Counted from the first letter of the stretch, positions 8,544-18,282 are shown. The stretch is DNA of 64,000 nucleotides from Escherichia fergusonii ATCC 35469 (GCF_000026225.1 NC_011740.1:2852001-2916000); one strand, 5' to 3'. Numbers and translations are program-made. The notes: generated by a model not told the origin, from the sequence alone.

Positions 8544-8843
8544 ATGACAAAATCTGTATCAACCAGCAAAAAAGCACGTAAACAGCATTCGCCTGAATTT
8601 CGCAGTGAAGCCCTGAAACTTGCTGAACGCATCGGTGTTGCTGCCGCAGCCCGTGAACTCAGCCTGTATGAATCACAGCTCTACAACTGGCGCAGTAAAC
8701 AGCAACATCAGCAGACTTCTTCTGAACGTGAGCTGGAGATGTCCACCGAGATTGCACGTCTCAAACGCCAGCTGGCAGAACGGGATGAAGAGCTGGCTAT
8801 CCTCCAAAAGGCCGCGACATACTTTGCGAAGCGCCTGAAATGA
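8544..8843 (+). CDS. insE: IS3 transposase OrfA
   Basis: A 99-residue DNA-binding subunit with an N-terminal helix-turn-helix (EFRSEALKLAERIG, then AARELSLYESQLYNWR) and a C-terminal leucine-zipper-like helix (LKRQLAERDEELAILQ). The ATG at 8544 gives the standard InsE; an in-frame GTG at 8535 would add three residues. It overlaps insF by 4 bp (ATGA) and the OrfAB transposase is produced by -1 frameshifting. Near identical to what I recall of K-12 InsE. Confidence 0.93.
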   Translation: MTKSVSTSKKARKQHSPEFRSEALKLAERIGVAAAARELSLYESQLYNWRSKQQHQQTSSERELEMSTEIARLKRQLAERDEELAILQKAATYFAKRLK

Positions 8844-9706
8844 AGTATGTCTTTATTGAAAAACATCAGGCGGAGTTCAGCATCAAAGCAATGTGCCGTG
8901 TGCTCCGGGTGGCCCGCAGCGGCTGGTATACATGGTGTCAGCGGCGTACAAGGATAAGCAAGCGTCAGCAGTTCCGTCAGCACTGCGACAGCGTTGTCCG
9001 TGAGGCTTTTACCCGGTCAAAACAGCGTTACGGTGCACCACGCCTGACGGATGAACTGTGTGCTCAGGGTTACCACTTTAACGTAAAAACCGTGGCGGCA
9101 AGCCTGCGCCGTCAGGGGCTGAGGGCAAAAGCCTCCCGGAAGTTCAGCCCGGTCAGTTACCGTGCACACAACCTGCCTGTGTCAGAAAATCTGCTGGAGC
9201 AGGATTTTTACGCCAGTGGCCCTAACCAGAAGTGGGCGGGAGACATCACTTACTTACGTACAGATGAAGGCTGGCTGTATCTGGCAGTGGTCATTGACCT
9301 GTGGTCACGTGCCGTTATTGGCTGGTCAATGTCGCCACGCATGACGGCGCAACTGGCCTGCGATGCCCTGCAGATGGCGCTGTGGCGGCGTAAGAGACCC
9401 CGGAACGTTATCGTTCACACGGACCGCGGAAGCCAGTACTGTTCAGCAGATTATCAGGCGCTGCTGAAGCGGCATAATCTGCGTGGCAGTATGAGCGCAA
9501 AGGGATGCTGCTACGATAATGCCTGCGTGGAAAGCTTCTTTCATTCGCTGAAAGTGGAATCTCTCCACGGAGAACACTTTATCAGCCGGGAAATAATGCG
9601 GGCAACAGTGTTTAATTATATCGAATGTGATTACAATCGCTGGCGACGGCACAGTTGGTGTGGTGGTCTCAGTCCGGAACAATTTGAAAACCAGAACCTC
9701 GCTTAG
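8840..9706 (+). CDS. insF: IS3 transposase OrfB
   Basis: A 288-residue integrase-fold subunit. The N-terminal HTH_21 region is followed by an rve core with the DDE triad: D in WAGDITYL (about 135), D in VHTDRGSQY (about 196) and E in NACVESFFHSLKVE (about 232). No stops or gaps are seen, so the element could still be mobile. Confidence 0.93.
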   Translation: MKYVFIEKHQAEFSIKAMCRVLRVARSGWYTWCQRRTRISKRQQFRQHCDSVVREAFTRSKQRYGAPRLTDELCAQGYHFNVKTVAASLRRQGLRAKASRKFSPVSYRAHNLPVSENLLEQDFYASGPNQKWAGDITYLRTDEGWLYLAVVIDLWSRAVIGWSMSPRMTAQLACDALQMALWRRKRPRNVIVHTDRGSQYCSADYQALLKRHNLRGSMSAKGCCYDNACVESFFHSLKVESLHGEHFISREIMRATVFNYIECDYNRWRRHSWCGGLSPEQFENQNLA

Positions 9707-9736
9707 AGCTGTGTCCATATTACGAGGGTAGGATCA

Positions 9737-10229
9737 ACGTTCAGCTATCTACCGTCATCCCGATGACTGGGATATATATCGACTTGCAGAGGAGCTCATG
9801 CGTGATGGGAAAATAGTAGGTTATTCATGGGTGATGGAATATTCACCTCTCAAGCAGCACCACTTCCATGTCATGTTTTATCTCGACGGTCAGAGTTTTA
9901 AAAGCAGTTATCGGATAGCAAGATATATTGGCGAGAGGTGGGTTGCAAAAACACAAGGGGAAGGGATATACCATATTTCAAATAAGAAACCCTATCACCA
10001 GGTCAGCGGTACGAAGATGATCCACCATAATGACAGAGAACGCCAGCGGGAAATTGAATACATTCTCAGCTATATGGCAAAGGCAGATCAGAAAGAGGAA
10101 TTTGAAGAACTTATTTACGGCACCAGCATAGTTCCACCAAGCAGTGGGCGTGGCCGACCAAGGAAATCCAGGAAGGCAGAGGAAATACTTCGAAAACTCT
10201 GCTGCAGCCAGTCAAGTCAGGAGCGCTGA
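9737..10229 (+). pseudogene. Inovirus Gp2/YagK/YfjJ-like protein, 5' truncated
   Basis: The frame is open from the IS3 border to the stop at 10229 (about 164 residues), and the readable start inside it at 9798 is internal. YRHPDDWDIYRLAEEL, then EYSPLKQHHFHVMFYLDG, is typical of the inovirus-type Gp2 family found in P4-like islands (YagK, YfjJ); the paired His motif resembles HUH replication initiators. The N-terminal part has been removed at the IS3 end. Usually accompanied by AlpA, as here. Confidence 0.75.
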
Positions 10230-10318
10230 ACGCTCAAAAATTATACCTAGACCTCATCATCTGAAGGAATATCATCACACCCGTTATTCCTTCTCCCATT
10301 CAACTCAGGAGAAAGATG

Positions 10319-10525
10319 ATGAGCAACGATAGCATTATTAATACGACACTTATTGATATGAAATTTATCTGCGAACGTCTCGGTATGACGGATAAGTGGA
10401 TTTATAAACTTATTCAGGATGGACGCTTCCCAAAACCAATTAAACTGGGACGCTCCTCCAAGTGGAAACTTAGCGAAGTTGACCAGTGGTTGCAGGACCA
10501 GATAATTGCCTCACGCGGCAGCTGA
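10319..10525 (+). CDS. AlpA-family phage regulator
   Basis: A 68-residue winged-helix protein of the AlpA/excisionase type: FICERLGMTDKWIYKLIQDG, then FPKPIKLGRSSKWKLSEVDQWL. The ATG at 10319 follows a good AGGAG; the ORF can begin one codon earlier. Members activate the integrase or act as excisionase in P4-like and CP4 cryptic prophages, so it may act on the integrase 10 kb to the right, whose own excision factor is not otherwise seen. Confidence 0.85.
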   Translation: MSNDSIINTTLIDMKFICERLGMTDKWIYKLIQDGRFPKPIKLGRSSKWKLSEVDQWLQDQIIASRGS

Positions 10526-10606
10526 ACCATACTGAAGCAAAACTAGATAATTTATAGTCTGTTCGATGATAGAATTACCGGGATATGTTGATGCAGGTTT
10601 ATAACA

Positions 10607-11674
10607 ATGTCCCTTACTCTTAAACAATTAGAATCATTTCAGAAAACTTACAAGTCAGTCGCCCCCTTGGCCGATTACAACCGGGCCATGAAGTCCTTAT
10701 TCCCGACGGCAGAGATATTCAAAGTCGCACGTGAGCCAGCCTTAGCGCGCCTCGCTGATAATCCTGCACAGGCAGTCTTTGAACGCATACTTAAGCAGAC
10801 CAACATTGTTCGGTCACTTGACTATGCGAAGTCAATGGTGGCTAAGCAGCTTAAGCTCACTGAAAGCCAGCATGCCCTGTTTCGGGAACAAAGTGCACTG
10901 ATGCAACACGTCATACCGGATAGCTATAGGAAGCACCTGGACTGGTTTACCTCACCGGCAGCGCTTACGTCTCAAATAGAAGCGTTTCGTACGCTCCACA
11001 GTAGCACCTTTGGTGACCTGCTTAACTCGCATACCACAGCAACAGAGCAGTTGCTGCAACGGCGCTACAGTGGCCTGAATATCAGCGACAGCATTGGTGA
11101 GCTGCTGGCTAAGCGTTACGGCCTGAGCGTAGATATCGATGACGTAGGCAGCCTTATTGCCGCAGATGAGTCTCTTCCTGACCTGCCTGATGCTTTCCAG
11201 CAACTACCGATAGATAAAGCCCTGGAGAAGCCGGAGGTTCAATATTGGTTTGAACAGCTTTCTCTCGGTTTAAAAAAGATTGTCAGTGTAGTTTTGATAA
11301 GATGGCTCTTGATCGGGGTTGTTTGTGGCGTCGGCACTGACATCGTGAAGGAGACAATTAGAGATCATGCTACATCCTACATCGGTGACGAAGATGCATC
11401 CCGGCAGGTACGCAAAGGGATCCAGAATACCGTCGGTTCTGATGACCACTGGCATTATCTGAAGAACTTTAGGACGATAACCCGTAACAATGTCTATCTG
11501 CGCTCATCCCCATCAGAGAATGCTGAAATCCAGGAGATGTTGCAGGCTAATACTCCGCTGTACGTCATGGACAAATCAAACCGTCAGTGGCTCGCCGTGG
11601 AGGTGGAGATTAACGGTGAGAAAATCCAGGGCTGGGTATCTCGCCGATACACTTTGCCACTACATCGGCACTGA
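10607..11674 (+). CDS. Membrane-anchored protein with C-terminal SH3 domain
   Basis: A 355-residue protein of unknown function. Residues 1-220 are largely helical and soluble-looking; one strong transmembrane segment lies at about 223-245 (VLIRWLLIGVVCGVG); the C-terminal 55 residues form a bacterial SH3-like fold (NNVYLRSSPSENAEIQEML, then WLAVEVEINGEKIQGWV). SH3 domains of this type often bind peptidoglycan or peptides. It stands alone after alpA and is followed by a strong hairpin. Similar proteins occur in islands but I cannot assign a role; a defence or competition role is possible only by neighbourhood. Confidence 0.6.
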   Translation: MSLTLKQLESFQKTYKSVAPLADYNRAMKSLFPTAEIFKVAREPALARLADNPAQAVFERILKQTNIVRSLDYAKSMVAKQLKLTESQHALFREQSALMQHVIPDSYRKHLDWFTSPAALTSQIEAFRTLHSSTFGDLLNSHTTATEQLLQRRYSGLNISDSIGELLAKRYGLSVDIDDVGSLIAADESLPDLPDAFQQLPIDKALEKPEVQYWFEQLSLGLKKIVSVVLIRWLLIGVVCGVGTDIVKETIRDHATSYIGDEDASRQVRKGIQNTVGSDDHWHYLKNFRTITRNNVYLRSSPSENAEIQEMLQANTPLYVMDKSNRQWLAVEVEINGEKIQGWVSRRYTLPLHRH

Positions 11675-11952
11675 TATGCAGGAAATAAGCCCCCAGCCAG
11701 GCCATTACCCGATTTTATCGCTTATCTGCGGAAAACTCATGACGGCCATCGTGGCCGTCATGAGCACATAATTAATACAGGTTATTGACTGTCATTGGAT
11801 TGTTTAATAATCTATTTAACAGGTTATGCGCAGACCTGTCAGCCTGTAGACGAATCCGCCAAAGCGCTTTTTACCCTTTAGTTTTCAGAGCATATCCTTT
11901 TAACTTTGCTCTGTGTTTACAGGCCGCAGAGTATTTGTAAAAGGAATATGCA
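11675..11952. other. Intergenic region with strong hairpin
   Basis: About 278 bp without a gene. It holds the 13-bp perfect inverted repeat at 11736-11764 and then an AT-rich stretch that probably contains the promoter of the next gene; AAAGGAA precedes its ATG. Confidence 0.5.
11736..11764 (+). terminator. Perfect 13-bp stem-loop after the SH3 gene
   Basis: Arms CTCATGACGGCCA (11736-11748) and TGGCCGTCATGAG (11752-11764) enclose a 3-nt loop. Position behind the SH3 gene suggests a terminator; the following bases are AT-rich but there is no uninterrupted T-run. Confidence 0.6.
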
Positions 11953-12858
11953 ATGCTCCCACACCTCGATGTTAACGATCACCGTTATGTCCCATCACTC
12001 GATCAGCTTCGCAAACAGGCTCGCTTCCTCAGAGATCACTGCAATGTTCAATTGAACCATGCCTATGAAATGGTCGCGTATTTTTATCGATTTTCTAGCT
12101 GGGGAGATCTGCTAAATCACACCACCAGTGATATAGCCATCGTGGATCAGCAGATCGTTGCTCAGATGCGAGAAAAACTCCAGACATACAGAAACCGTCT
12201 GCCAGCATCTGATCTGCAACGATTATCCCAATTAGCAGCGCTGAAGGGCACCTTAACAGAGGCTGTGGTGAATGACCGTATAAAGACATTAAACGATCTG
12301 GATATCGTTCAGATCTATAATTGCCTGTATAACGAAGAATACTGGGGTGAACTAGTTCCGGTTTCTTGGTATGAAGTCCTCGATGAAACAGACAGATGTT
12401 TAATGTTGCTCGCCAAACGGACTGTTCTAGCGGGGCGTACCAAAACAGTTAACCCTCATATTAGCTTTCCATGGTTTGGATTCAGAATGTATGGATATTT
12501 ACATATTGATGGAAACACACTGAACTACAAATGCAGAGAACTGGACAGCTACCTATTTCCATCAGAAAAAAAATACACAACAGTATTCAGCAGGCCGTGG
12601 TTTGCTGCATATGTCAGCGGTTTCATCCGTATGCAGCTTCATTCACTATGCAGTTCTGGCTTCTCAGGGAAAATCTCCTTTGAGAGAATAAATAATGTCG
12701 ATTTGGTTGCAGGACCAGTAAGACAACCATACTTTGATGATGAAATACCAAGTTCATCAATGGACACAATTGTTGAAAATTTACTCAGCATGGGAGGCGT
12801 GAGGGATACCAGAAAACAAAATATAGCATTCCGTTTTGGTAACGGTGAGATGTATTGA
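11953..12858 (+). CDS. Island protein of unknown function with glyoxalase-associated helical N-terminus
   Basis: A 301-residue cytoplasmic protein. Residues 14-55 (QLRKQARFLRDHC, then AYEMVAYFYRFSSWGDLL) match the L-x-x-Q-A-x-x-L-R ... S-H-x-x-A-x-E-x-V-A ... W pattern of a small helical domain often fused to glyoxalase-like proteins. The remainder has no family I recognise; it includes an aromatic-rich HISFPWFGFRMYGYLHIDG stretch around 176-194. Its stop overlaps the next start (TGATG), so the two are translated together. Lower GC than the core suggests acquired DNA. Confidence 0.5.
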   Translation: MLPHLDVNDHRYVPSLDQLRKQARFLRDHCNVQLNHAYEMVAYFYRFSSWGDLLNHTTSDIAIVDQQIVAQMREKLQTYRNRLPASDLQRLSQLAALKGTLTEAVVNDRIKTLNDLDIVQIYNCLYNEEYWGELVPVSWYEVLDETDRCLMLLAKRTVLAGRTKTVNPHISFPWFGFRMYGYLHIDGNTLNYKCRELDSYLFPSEKKYTTVFSRPWFAAYVSGFIRMQLHSLCSSGFSGKISFERINNVDLVAGPVRQPYFDDEIPSSSMDTIVENLLSMGGVRDTRKQNIAFRFGNGEMY

Positions 12859-13043
12859 TGGACCGCTCATTCTGGATTTTACTCAGTGAACTGCCATCTT
12901 CAACAACTGCATTTATTTTACTTGCAGGTGTCATCTATACGCTGGCCAGAAAAGGTTGCTTCCCCTCGCTTTCACAACGTCAGTTCTTTTATCTGATAAT
13001 GACGTTTACAATGATAACTGGCTGTAAAATCTTATTTGGATAA
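12858..13043 (+). CDS. Small membrane protein, coupled to the gene before it
   Basis: A 61-residue protein starting at the ATG of a TGATG overlap with the 301-residue gene. It has two hydrophobic segments (TTAFILLAGVIYTL at about 17-30 and FFYLIMTFTMITGC at about 44-57), so it is probably an inner-membrane hairpin. The tight coupling suggests both proteins act together, with this one as the membrane partner. Function unknown. Confidence 0.5.
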   Translation: MDRSFWILLSELPSSTTAFILLAGVIYTLARKGCFPSLSQRQFFYLIMTFTMITGCKILFG

Positions 13044-13094
13044 AACTCACCAAGCCGTTCTGCAACTTATTGATTAATATAAAAAGGCTCTGGA

Positions 13095-13122
13095 AATGTC
13101 CGCTTCTGGCACATAGTAGTCC
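13095..13122. repeat. Degenerate junction fragment, copy 1
   Basis: AATGTCCGCTTCTGGCACAT followed by AGTAGTCC resembles 15517-15542 in the same window. It lies in a 185-bp gene-free stretch (13044-13228). Both copies sit at places where genes are broken, so they may mark old recombination joints. Confidence 0.4.
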
Positions 13123-13228
13123 ACGGCAACGGCCAGGGGCGGTAATAAAGAGTAGTTCGCAATTGCTCCCACAGTTGATGCCGATTCTAATCAATGGGGA
13201 GCAGTTCAGCGTGCTTTTATAGGCTTTA

Positions 13229-13680
13229 TTAGTTTCGGTTATGGCCAAACTCCCGCGAGAGCAGTATTTGTTTCCAGTGAGTTTCGCGGCGGTCAATTTC
13301 ACCGTCTTCGGCATTAAGATCCATGACTTCGAGGATCGCGAAAGTGATATTCTGCAGTCGATTTTCATCGCCGGTGCCGAAAGCTTCCTTAATCCCTACA
13401 TTGCCGCCATGCCCGGAACCAAAATAATATTCCCATCGGCCCCATATCCCCTCGATTCCAGCGGCTTTTCCAACGTAGAGTTTTCCACCATCACGATCGG
13501 TTAATACATAGATGCCTTTAACCACAGACAGTGCGGTGCGCCAGGATTGCAGATTAAGTCTGAGGATCGCACCGATGCTGTTCCGATCCAGCACGACGTT
13601 GCGGTAGCCTGGAAACTCGCCGAAGGTCAGACGTACCGGAGTGATGGAGTTGATAACCAGTTCGCTCTGAATACTTTCAC
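13229..13680 (-). pseudogene. GIY-YIG nuclease family protein, 5' truncated by IS911
   Basis: About 150 residues of the C-terminal part of a GIY-YIG domain protein: KGIYVLTDRDGGKLYVGKA at the domain start, then GIWGRWEYYF and a Glu in the REThWKQ helix. The frame runs into the IS911 right end at 13681 and no matching 5' part is found on the other side at 14930. The gene has therefore lost its start by IS911-associated deletion and is probably inactive. Related proteins occur in restriction and other nuclease systems. Confidence 0.75.
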
Positions 13681-13688
13681 TGTAGTGG

Positions 13689-14857
<1,169 letters not shown>

Positions 14858-14937
14858 TGAGGCACCTGTAATGTTCTGAGGTGAGCATATCACCTCTGTT
14901 CAGGTGGCCAAATTCAGTAAACCACTACATCTTTTGA

Positions 14938-14951
14938 GTTGATATATCAAC
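14938..14951. promoter_or_regulatory. Perfect 14-bp palindrome, likely MarR operator
   Basis: GTTGATATATCAAC, centred about 28 bp upstream of the MarR-family ATG and only 9 bp from the IS911 end. Palindromes of the TTGATATATCAA type are classic MarR-family binding sites, so autoregulation is likely. Confidence 0.65.
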
Positions 14952-14972
14952 CCTGTGTGTTAGAATGTTGGC

Positions 14973-15443
14973 ATGAAAACACAAAAACTCACAGATGAAG
15001 AGCTCCTGGCATGGCGAGGTTTTCGCAGAATGGGGGAAGTCATTTCCTCCATGATTGCCCGGGACATACAAAAAGCGACGGGGCTCTCGGCCCAGGATTT
15101 CGCGATCCTCTCACAATTGAGATCCACCCGTAATGGAGTGCGTAAACAGCGTGATATCCAGCAATTTCTCGGCTGGGACAAGAGCAGGCTGTCTCATCAA
15201 CTCAGTAGAATGGCGAGTCGCGAAGTGATTACCCGTGAAAACAGGCCTGAACAGGGGCTTGTGGTTTGCATCACGGAAGAAGGTATCAAACAGATTATTC
15301 AGGCTGAACCCATTCATTCTGCTGCCGTCAGACGTTATTTTCTGGATTTTCTGAATCCAGATGATATGAACGCACTCACAAGCATTGCCGCAAAACTTCG
15401 AGAAGGGCTGGAATCTCAAGCGACGTATGATGATTTTCAGTAG
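14973..15443 (+). CDS. MarR-family transcriptional regulator
   Basis: A 156-residue winged-helix protein: dimerisation helix at the N-terminus, the recognition region RKQRDIQQFLGWDKSRLSHQLSRM at about 52-75 and the wing around ENRPEQGLVVCITEEG. Such repressors usually control an adjacent efflux pump or detoxifying enzyme and are released by small aromatic ligands. Here the left neighbour has been replaced by IS911 and on the right only a 12-codon start of another frame (GTG at 15473 after CGGAG) remains, so it looks orphaned. The true ligand is unknown. Confidence 0.8.
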   Translation: MKTQKLTDEELLAWRGFRRMGEVISSMIARDIQKATGLSAQDFAILSQLRSTRNGVRKQRDIQQFLGWDKSRLSHQLSRMASREVITRENRPEQGLVVCITEEGIKQIIQAEPIHSAAVRRYFLDFLNPDDMNALTSIAAKLREGLESQATYDDFQ

Positions 15444-15472
15444 CAGTCTGATAAATTTCGTCGGAGATTACG

Positions 15473-15563
15473 GTGAATAATCAAGACAAATCAAGCGTGC
15501 CCAATGGCCTATAAGCAATGTCCGCTGCTGGCACTTAGCGGACCGACTGAAACGTTGCGACGT
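15473..15563 (+). other. Truncated gene start and recombination joint
   Basis: After a CGGAG ribosome site, GTG at 15473 begins a frame (VNNQDKSSVPNG) that stops after 13 codons at the joint sequence. This may be the start of the gene the MarR regulator once controlled. Next to it AATGTCCGCTGCTGGCAC, with arms GTCCGCT (15520-15526) and AGCGGAC (15537-15543), is a diverged copy of the fragment at 13095. Confidence 0.35.
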
Positions 15564-15737
15564 CTAACAGCAGTAGCGGAAGCCCTGCTGCGCAAGGTTG
15601 TAACATTCAACCTGTACGCCACGTCCTTTCAGCCATTGCACATCAGCAGAAAAATCGACCAGAACCTGATCGACATCTGAGCCACATACGCCGGTACTGC
15701 AGCACTTTGCCGGGTCAAACACCGTTAACGTTTTCAT
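15564..15737 (-). pseudogene. arsD: arsD fragment
   Basis: The first 57 codons match ArsD, the arsenic metallochaperone: MKTLTVFDPAKCCSTGVCG with the Cys12-Cys13-Cys18 site intact, then SADVQWLKGRGVQVE. Identity is lost after NLAQQ and a stop follows at 15564. Full ArsD is about 120 residues, so half is missing, and arsA, arsB and arsC are absent. It lies 47 bp behind arsR in the normal operon order. Confidence 0.85.
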
Positions 15738-15784
15738 TCCAAATACATCACATTCGAAAAAACATATATGTTAAGGCAAATTTT

Positions 15785-16135
15785 TTAGATGCAAACAGCC
15801 TTACCGCTACCAGAGCAGTTTGCCGATGCCAGCTTACGGGCGATGGCCTGTACGTCGTCCTGTTGGCTTAACCATGCCTGCTCAATCACCTGAGCAGCCC
15901 AGGAAGGAATATGCGGAGATAAGCGGTAGTGAACCCACTTGCCCTGTTTGCGATCCAGCAATAGACCACTTTCCCGGAGCATTGCCAGATGGCGGGAGAT
16001 CTTAGGCTGAGACTGTTCCAACGCAGTGCAGAGGTCGCACACGCACAGCTCTCCCATCTCCCTGAGCAGCAGCACGATCCCTAGACGGGTTTCATCGGAG
16101 AGGTTTTTGAAGAGTTGTAGGGAAGTTAGAGACAT
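15785..16135 (-). CDS. arsR: ArsR arsenite-responsive repressor
   Basis: A 116-residue ArsR/SmtB winged-helix repressor, very close to the plasmid R773 type. The metal site ELCVCDLC (about residues 29-36) and recognition helix QPKISRHLAMLRE are intact. AGGAGG precedes two adjacent ATGs (16138, 16135); the second is better spaced. The repressor should still bind arsenite and the operator upstream, but the resistance genes it served are gone apart from an arsD fragment. Confidence 0.93.
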   Translation of the reverse strand: MSLTSLQLFKNLSDETRLGIVLLLREMGELCVCDLCTALEQSQPKISRHLAMLRESGLLLDRKQGKWVHYRLSPHIPSWAAQVIEQAWLSQQDDVQAIARKLASANCSGSGKAVCI

Positions 16136-16189
16136 CATTCCTCCTGTTCATTTGAAGTCAGGGTACTCTTAAAAAAATAAAATCAATTT

Positions 16190-16213
16190 ACATATTCGTA
16201 AAAACGAATATGT
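16190..16213. promoter_or_regulatory. ArsR operator (inverted repeat)
   Basis: Perfect 9-bp arms ACATATTCG (16190-16198) and CGAATATGT (16205-16213) around TAAAAA, about 55 bp upstream of arsR. Position and form fit an ArsR-binding site. It also lies between arsR and gajA, so ArsR could affect a divergent promoter. Confidence 0.7.
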
Positions 16214-16369
16214 TTTATGCGTTTTTAAGAGATGTGTCCCACAAATTACGCGCAAGGGTTTACTTTTCTCTTTAATACCTTGAAATTATTTTATTTTTTT
16301 GCTAAATCGTTGGCTTTGGATTTTAAACAGAAAAAGCAATTTGCTGATGTTATCAGGATGGTTACTCAT

Positions 16370-18280
16370 ATGTTTTTAAGCAAATTAAAAATAAAAGGCT
16401 TTAGATGTTTTAATGATGAATTTAATATTTCATTAAATGAAGGTCTTAGTGTTATTGTAGGTGAAAACGGGGCTGGGAAATCTGCTATTATAAACTCAAT
16501 AAGGCAATTATTTATTGATTCAGAATCAGAGCGATATAACATAACAGAAAATGATTTTCATAGCCCATTCAGTAATCCTCCAAAAGCAAGTGATTCATTT
16601 ACAATTAATGCAGAGTTTTCTAATTTAGATGCAAAGGAGATAATTGCCTTACTTCCTTGGACTGGGAATTCAGATGTAGCTAAATTAAATTTACACGTTG
16701 AGAATAAAGAAATAAGAGGGAGATATAAAAAATCACTTTGGGGTGGTGATTCGCAAAATTCTCAATTTGATTATGAATTATTAGACCTAATTTATTGTAT
16801 ATATCTCCCTCCATTAAGAGATGCAGAATCAAAACTGACCAATGGTCGGCAGTCAAGATTATCGAAACTTTTAAAAGCTATAAATAGAAAAGATCTTAAA
16901 ACACTTAAAAAGAGTGGTGGAGTGCATCCTTTAGTAGATAAAGTTAATACCTTCAATGATGAATTATCAAATAGTGATTTATACAGTATTAAAGCTGCAA
17001 ACCAATTAATAAAAAACCAGCTACAGAATGCTATAGGGCTTAATTTTGGGCAGAACACAGCAATTCAATTTGCAGAAAGTGACTTTACTAGAATTGTAGA
17101 AAGTTTACGGCTTATATTTTTCCCTGACTTAACAGAGAATGATACCAAACTTTTTAGAAACTTAGAGCAAAACAGCTTAGGTTATAATAACCTCCTTTAT
17201 ATTGCATCTATATTAGCCGAGCTTACTCTAGGCAACGAACAAGAGTCATCTACTTGTAGAGTGTTATTAATAGAAGAACCCGAAGCTCATTTGCACCCTC
17301 AACTTCAAATAAGATTACTTGAGCATTTAAAAAAAGTATCCGAAGACAAAGAAAATAATGTTCAAGTAATTGTCACAACTCATTCGACAACTCTTGCTTC
17401 TTCAGTCAGTGTTGATTCTATCATTCACTTATCCAAATCAACTTCCCCAGTAGCAACACGTATAAAAGACTGTGGATTAGCAAAAAAAAGTCAAGAGTTC
17501 ATTGATAGATGGATGGATGTAACTAAATCCAACTTGCTTTTCGCAAGTGGTGTAATTCTCGTTGAGGGTATAGCCGAGCAAATGCTATTGCCTGTTTTAG
17601 CAAAAGAGGCATTAGCTAGTAGAGATGCAGGGAAAAACTCCTTATCAGATTTAGGTGTTTCTGTTATAAACCTTAATGGTATCTATTTTAGACACTTCAT
17701 GGGAATATATTGTAACTTTGCAATCCCAAGTGAAAAGACAAAGCATGAAGGATTAAACATACCTGTTCGCTGTGCAGGATTAACAGATCTTGACCCTCCA
17801 AAAAAGATAAAAGAATGTGTAGAAGAAAATAAGTTCATTGAAAAAATAGTTATCCCCCATGATGATGAAATGTATGATGGTACTAATCATGCTATCAAGC
17901 TCGTAGGAGAGATAAATAGTTCTAAATATGCAAGGCTTTATGTAAGTAAATACAAAACACTTGAATACGATCTGGCAATGACAGGGAATAACATTGCTGT
18001 TATGTCAACTGTACTTTATGAAATTTGGCCTACAGATGGGGAAATAAAGAAGAAGATAAAAAAAATTATGGATGTAAATGACGATTGGTCGAAAAAAAAA
18101 TCTAGCGAACGAGCTGTGATTGCAAATGAGTTATTACAATATATCGAGAACAATGAGTTAGGAAAAGGATATTTCGCACAAAGTCTTTCAGATAACATAT
18201 TAAATAATAGAGTTAAATTTGAAACACCAGAATATATTAAAAATGCTATTCTCTGGGTATGCCAAGATGGAGAGGTATAA
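16370..18280 (+). CDS. gajA: GajA: Gabija anti-phage OLD-family ATPase/nuclease
   Basis: A 636-residue OLD-type protein. The ABC ATPase part has Walker A GENGAGKSA (about 32-40), signature region SLGYNNLLYIAS, Walker B LLIEEPEAHLHP (about 299-310) and switch TTHSTT (about 338). The C-terminal TOPRIM nuclease has LVEGIAEQ (about 398) and LTDLD (about 472) as metal-binding residues. In Gabija, GajA is a DNA-nicking enzyme restrained by nucleotides and licensed during phage infection together with GajB. I chose the ATG at 16370 (MFLSKLKIKGFRCF); the frame is open back to 16232. Very AT-rich against its neighbours, so horizontally acquired. Only 2 bp from gajB. Confidence 0.88.
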   Translation: MFLSKLKIKGFRCFNDEFNISLNEGLSVIVGENGAGKSAIINSIRQLFIDSESERYNITENDFHSPFSNPPKASDSFTINAEFSNLDAKEIIALLPWTGNSDVAKLNLHVENKEIRGRYKKSLWGGDSQNSQFDYELLDLIYCIYLPPLRDAESKLTNGRQSRLSKLLKAINRKDLKTLKKSGGVHPLVDKVNTFNDELSNSDLYSIKAANQLIKNQLQNAIGLNFGQNTAIQFAESDFTRIVESLRLIFFPDLTENDTKLFRNLEQNSLGYNNLLYIASILAELTLGNEQESSTCRVLLIEEPEAHLHPQLQIRLLEHLKKVSEDKENNVQVIVTTHSTTLASSVSVDSIIHLSKSTSPVATRIKDCGLAKKSQEFIDRWMDVTKSNLLFASGVILVEGIAEQMLLPVLAKEALASRDAGKNSLSDLGVSVINLNGIYFRHFMGIYCNFAIPSEKTKHEGLNIPVRCAGLTDLDPPKKIKECVEENKFIEKIVIPHDDEMYDGTNHAIKLVGEINSSKYARLYVSKYKTLEYDLAMTGNNIAVMSTVLYEIWPTDGEIKKKIKKIMDVNDDWSKKKSSERAVIANELLQYIENNELGKGYFAQSLSDNILNNRVKFETPEYIKNAILWVCQDGEV

Positions 18281-18282
18281 AG

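Larger units (their letters stand above)
8479..9736 (+). mobile_element. IS3 insertion sequence, full length
   Basis: Exactly 1258 bp, the canonical IS3 length, bounded by TGATCTTACCCA on the left and GGGTAGGATCA on the right (imperfect terminal inverted repeats that also share TGGACAC). Two overlapping transposase frames lie inside. The flanking bases (GAC on the left, ACG on the right) do not form the 3-bp target duplication expected, and the gene on its right is truncated at the border, so DNA was lost or exchanged after insertion. Confidence 0.95.
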
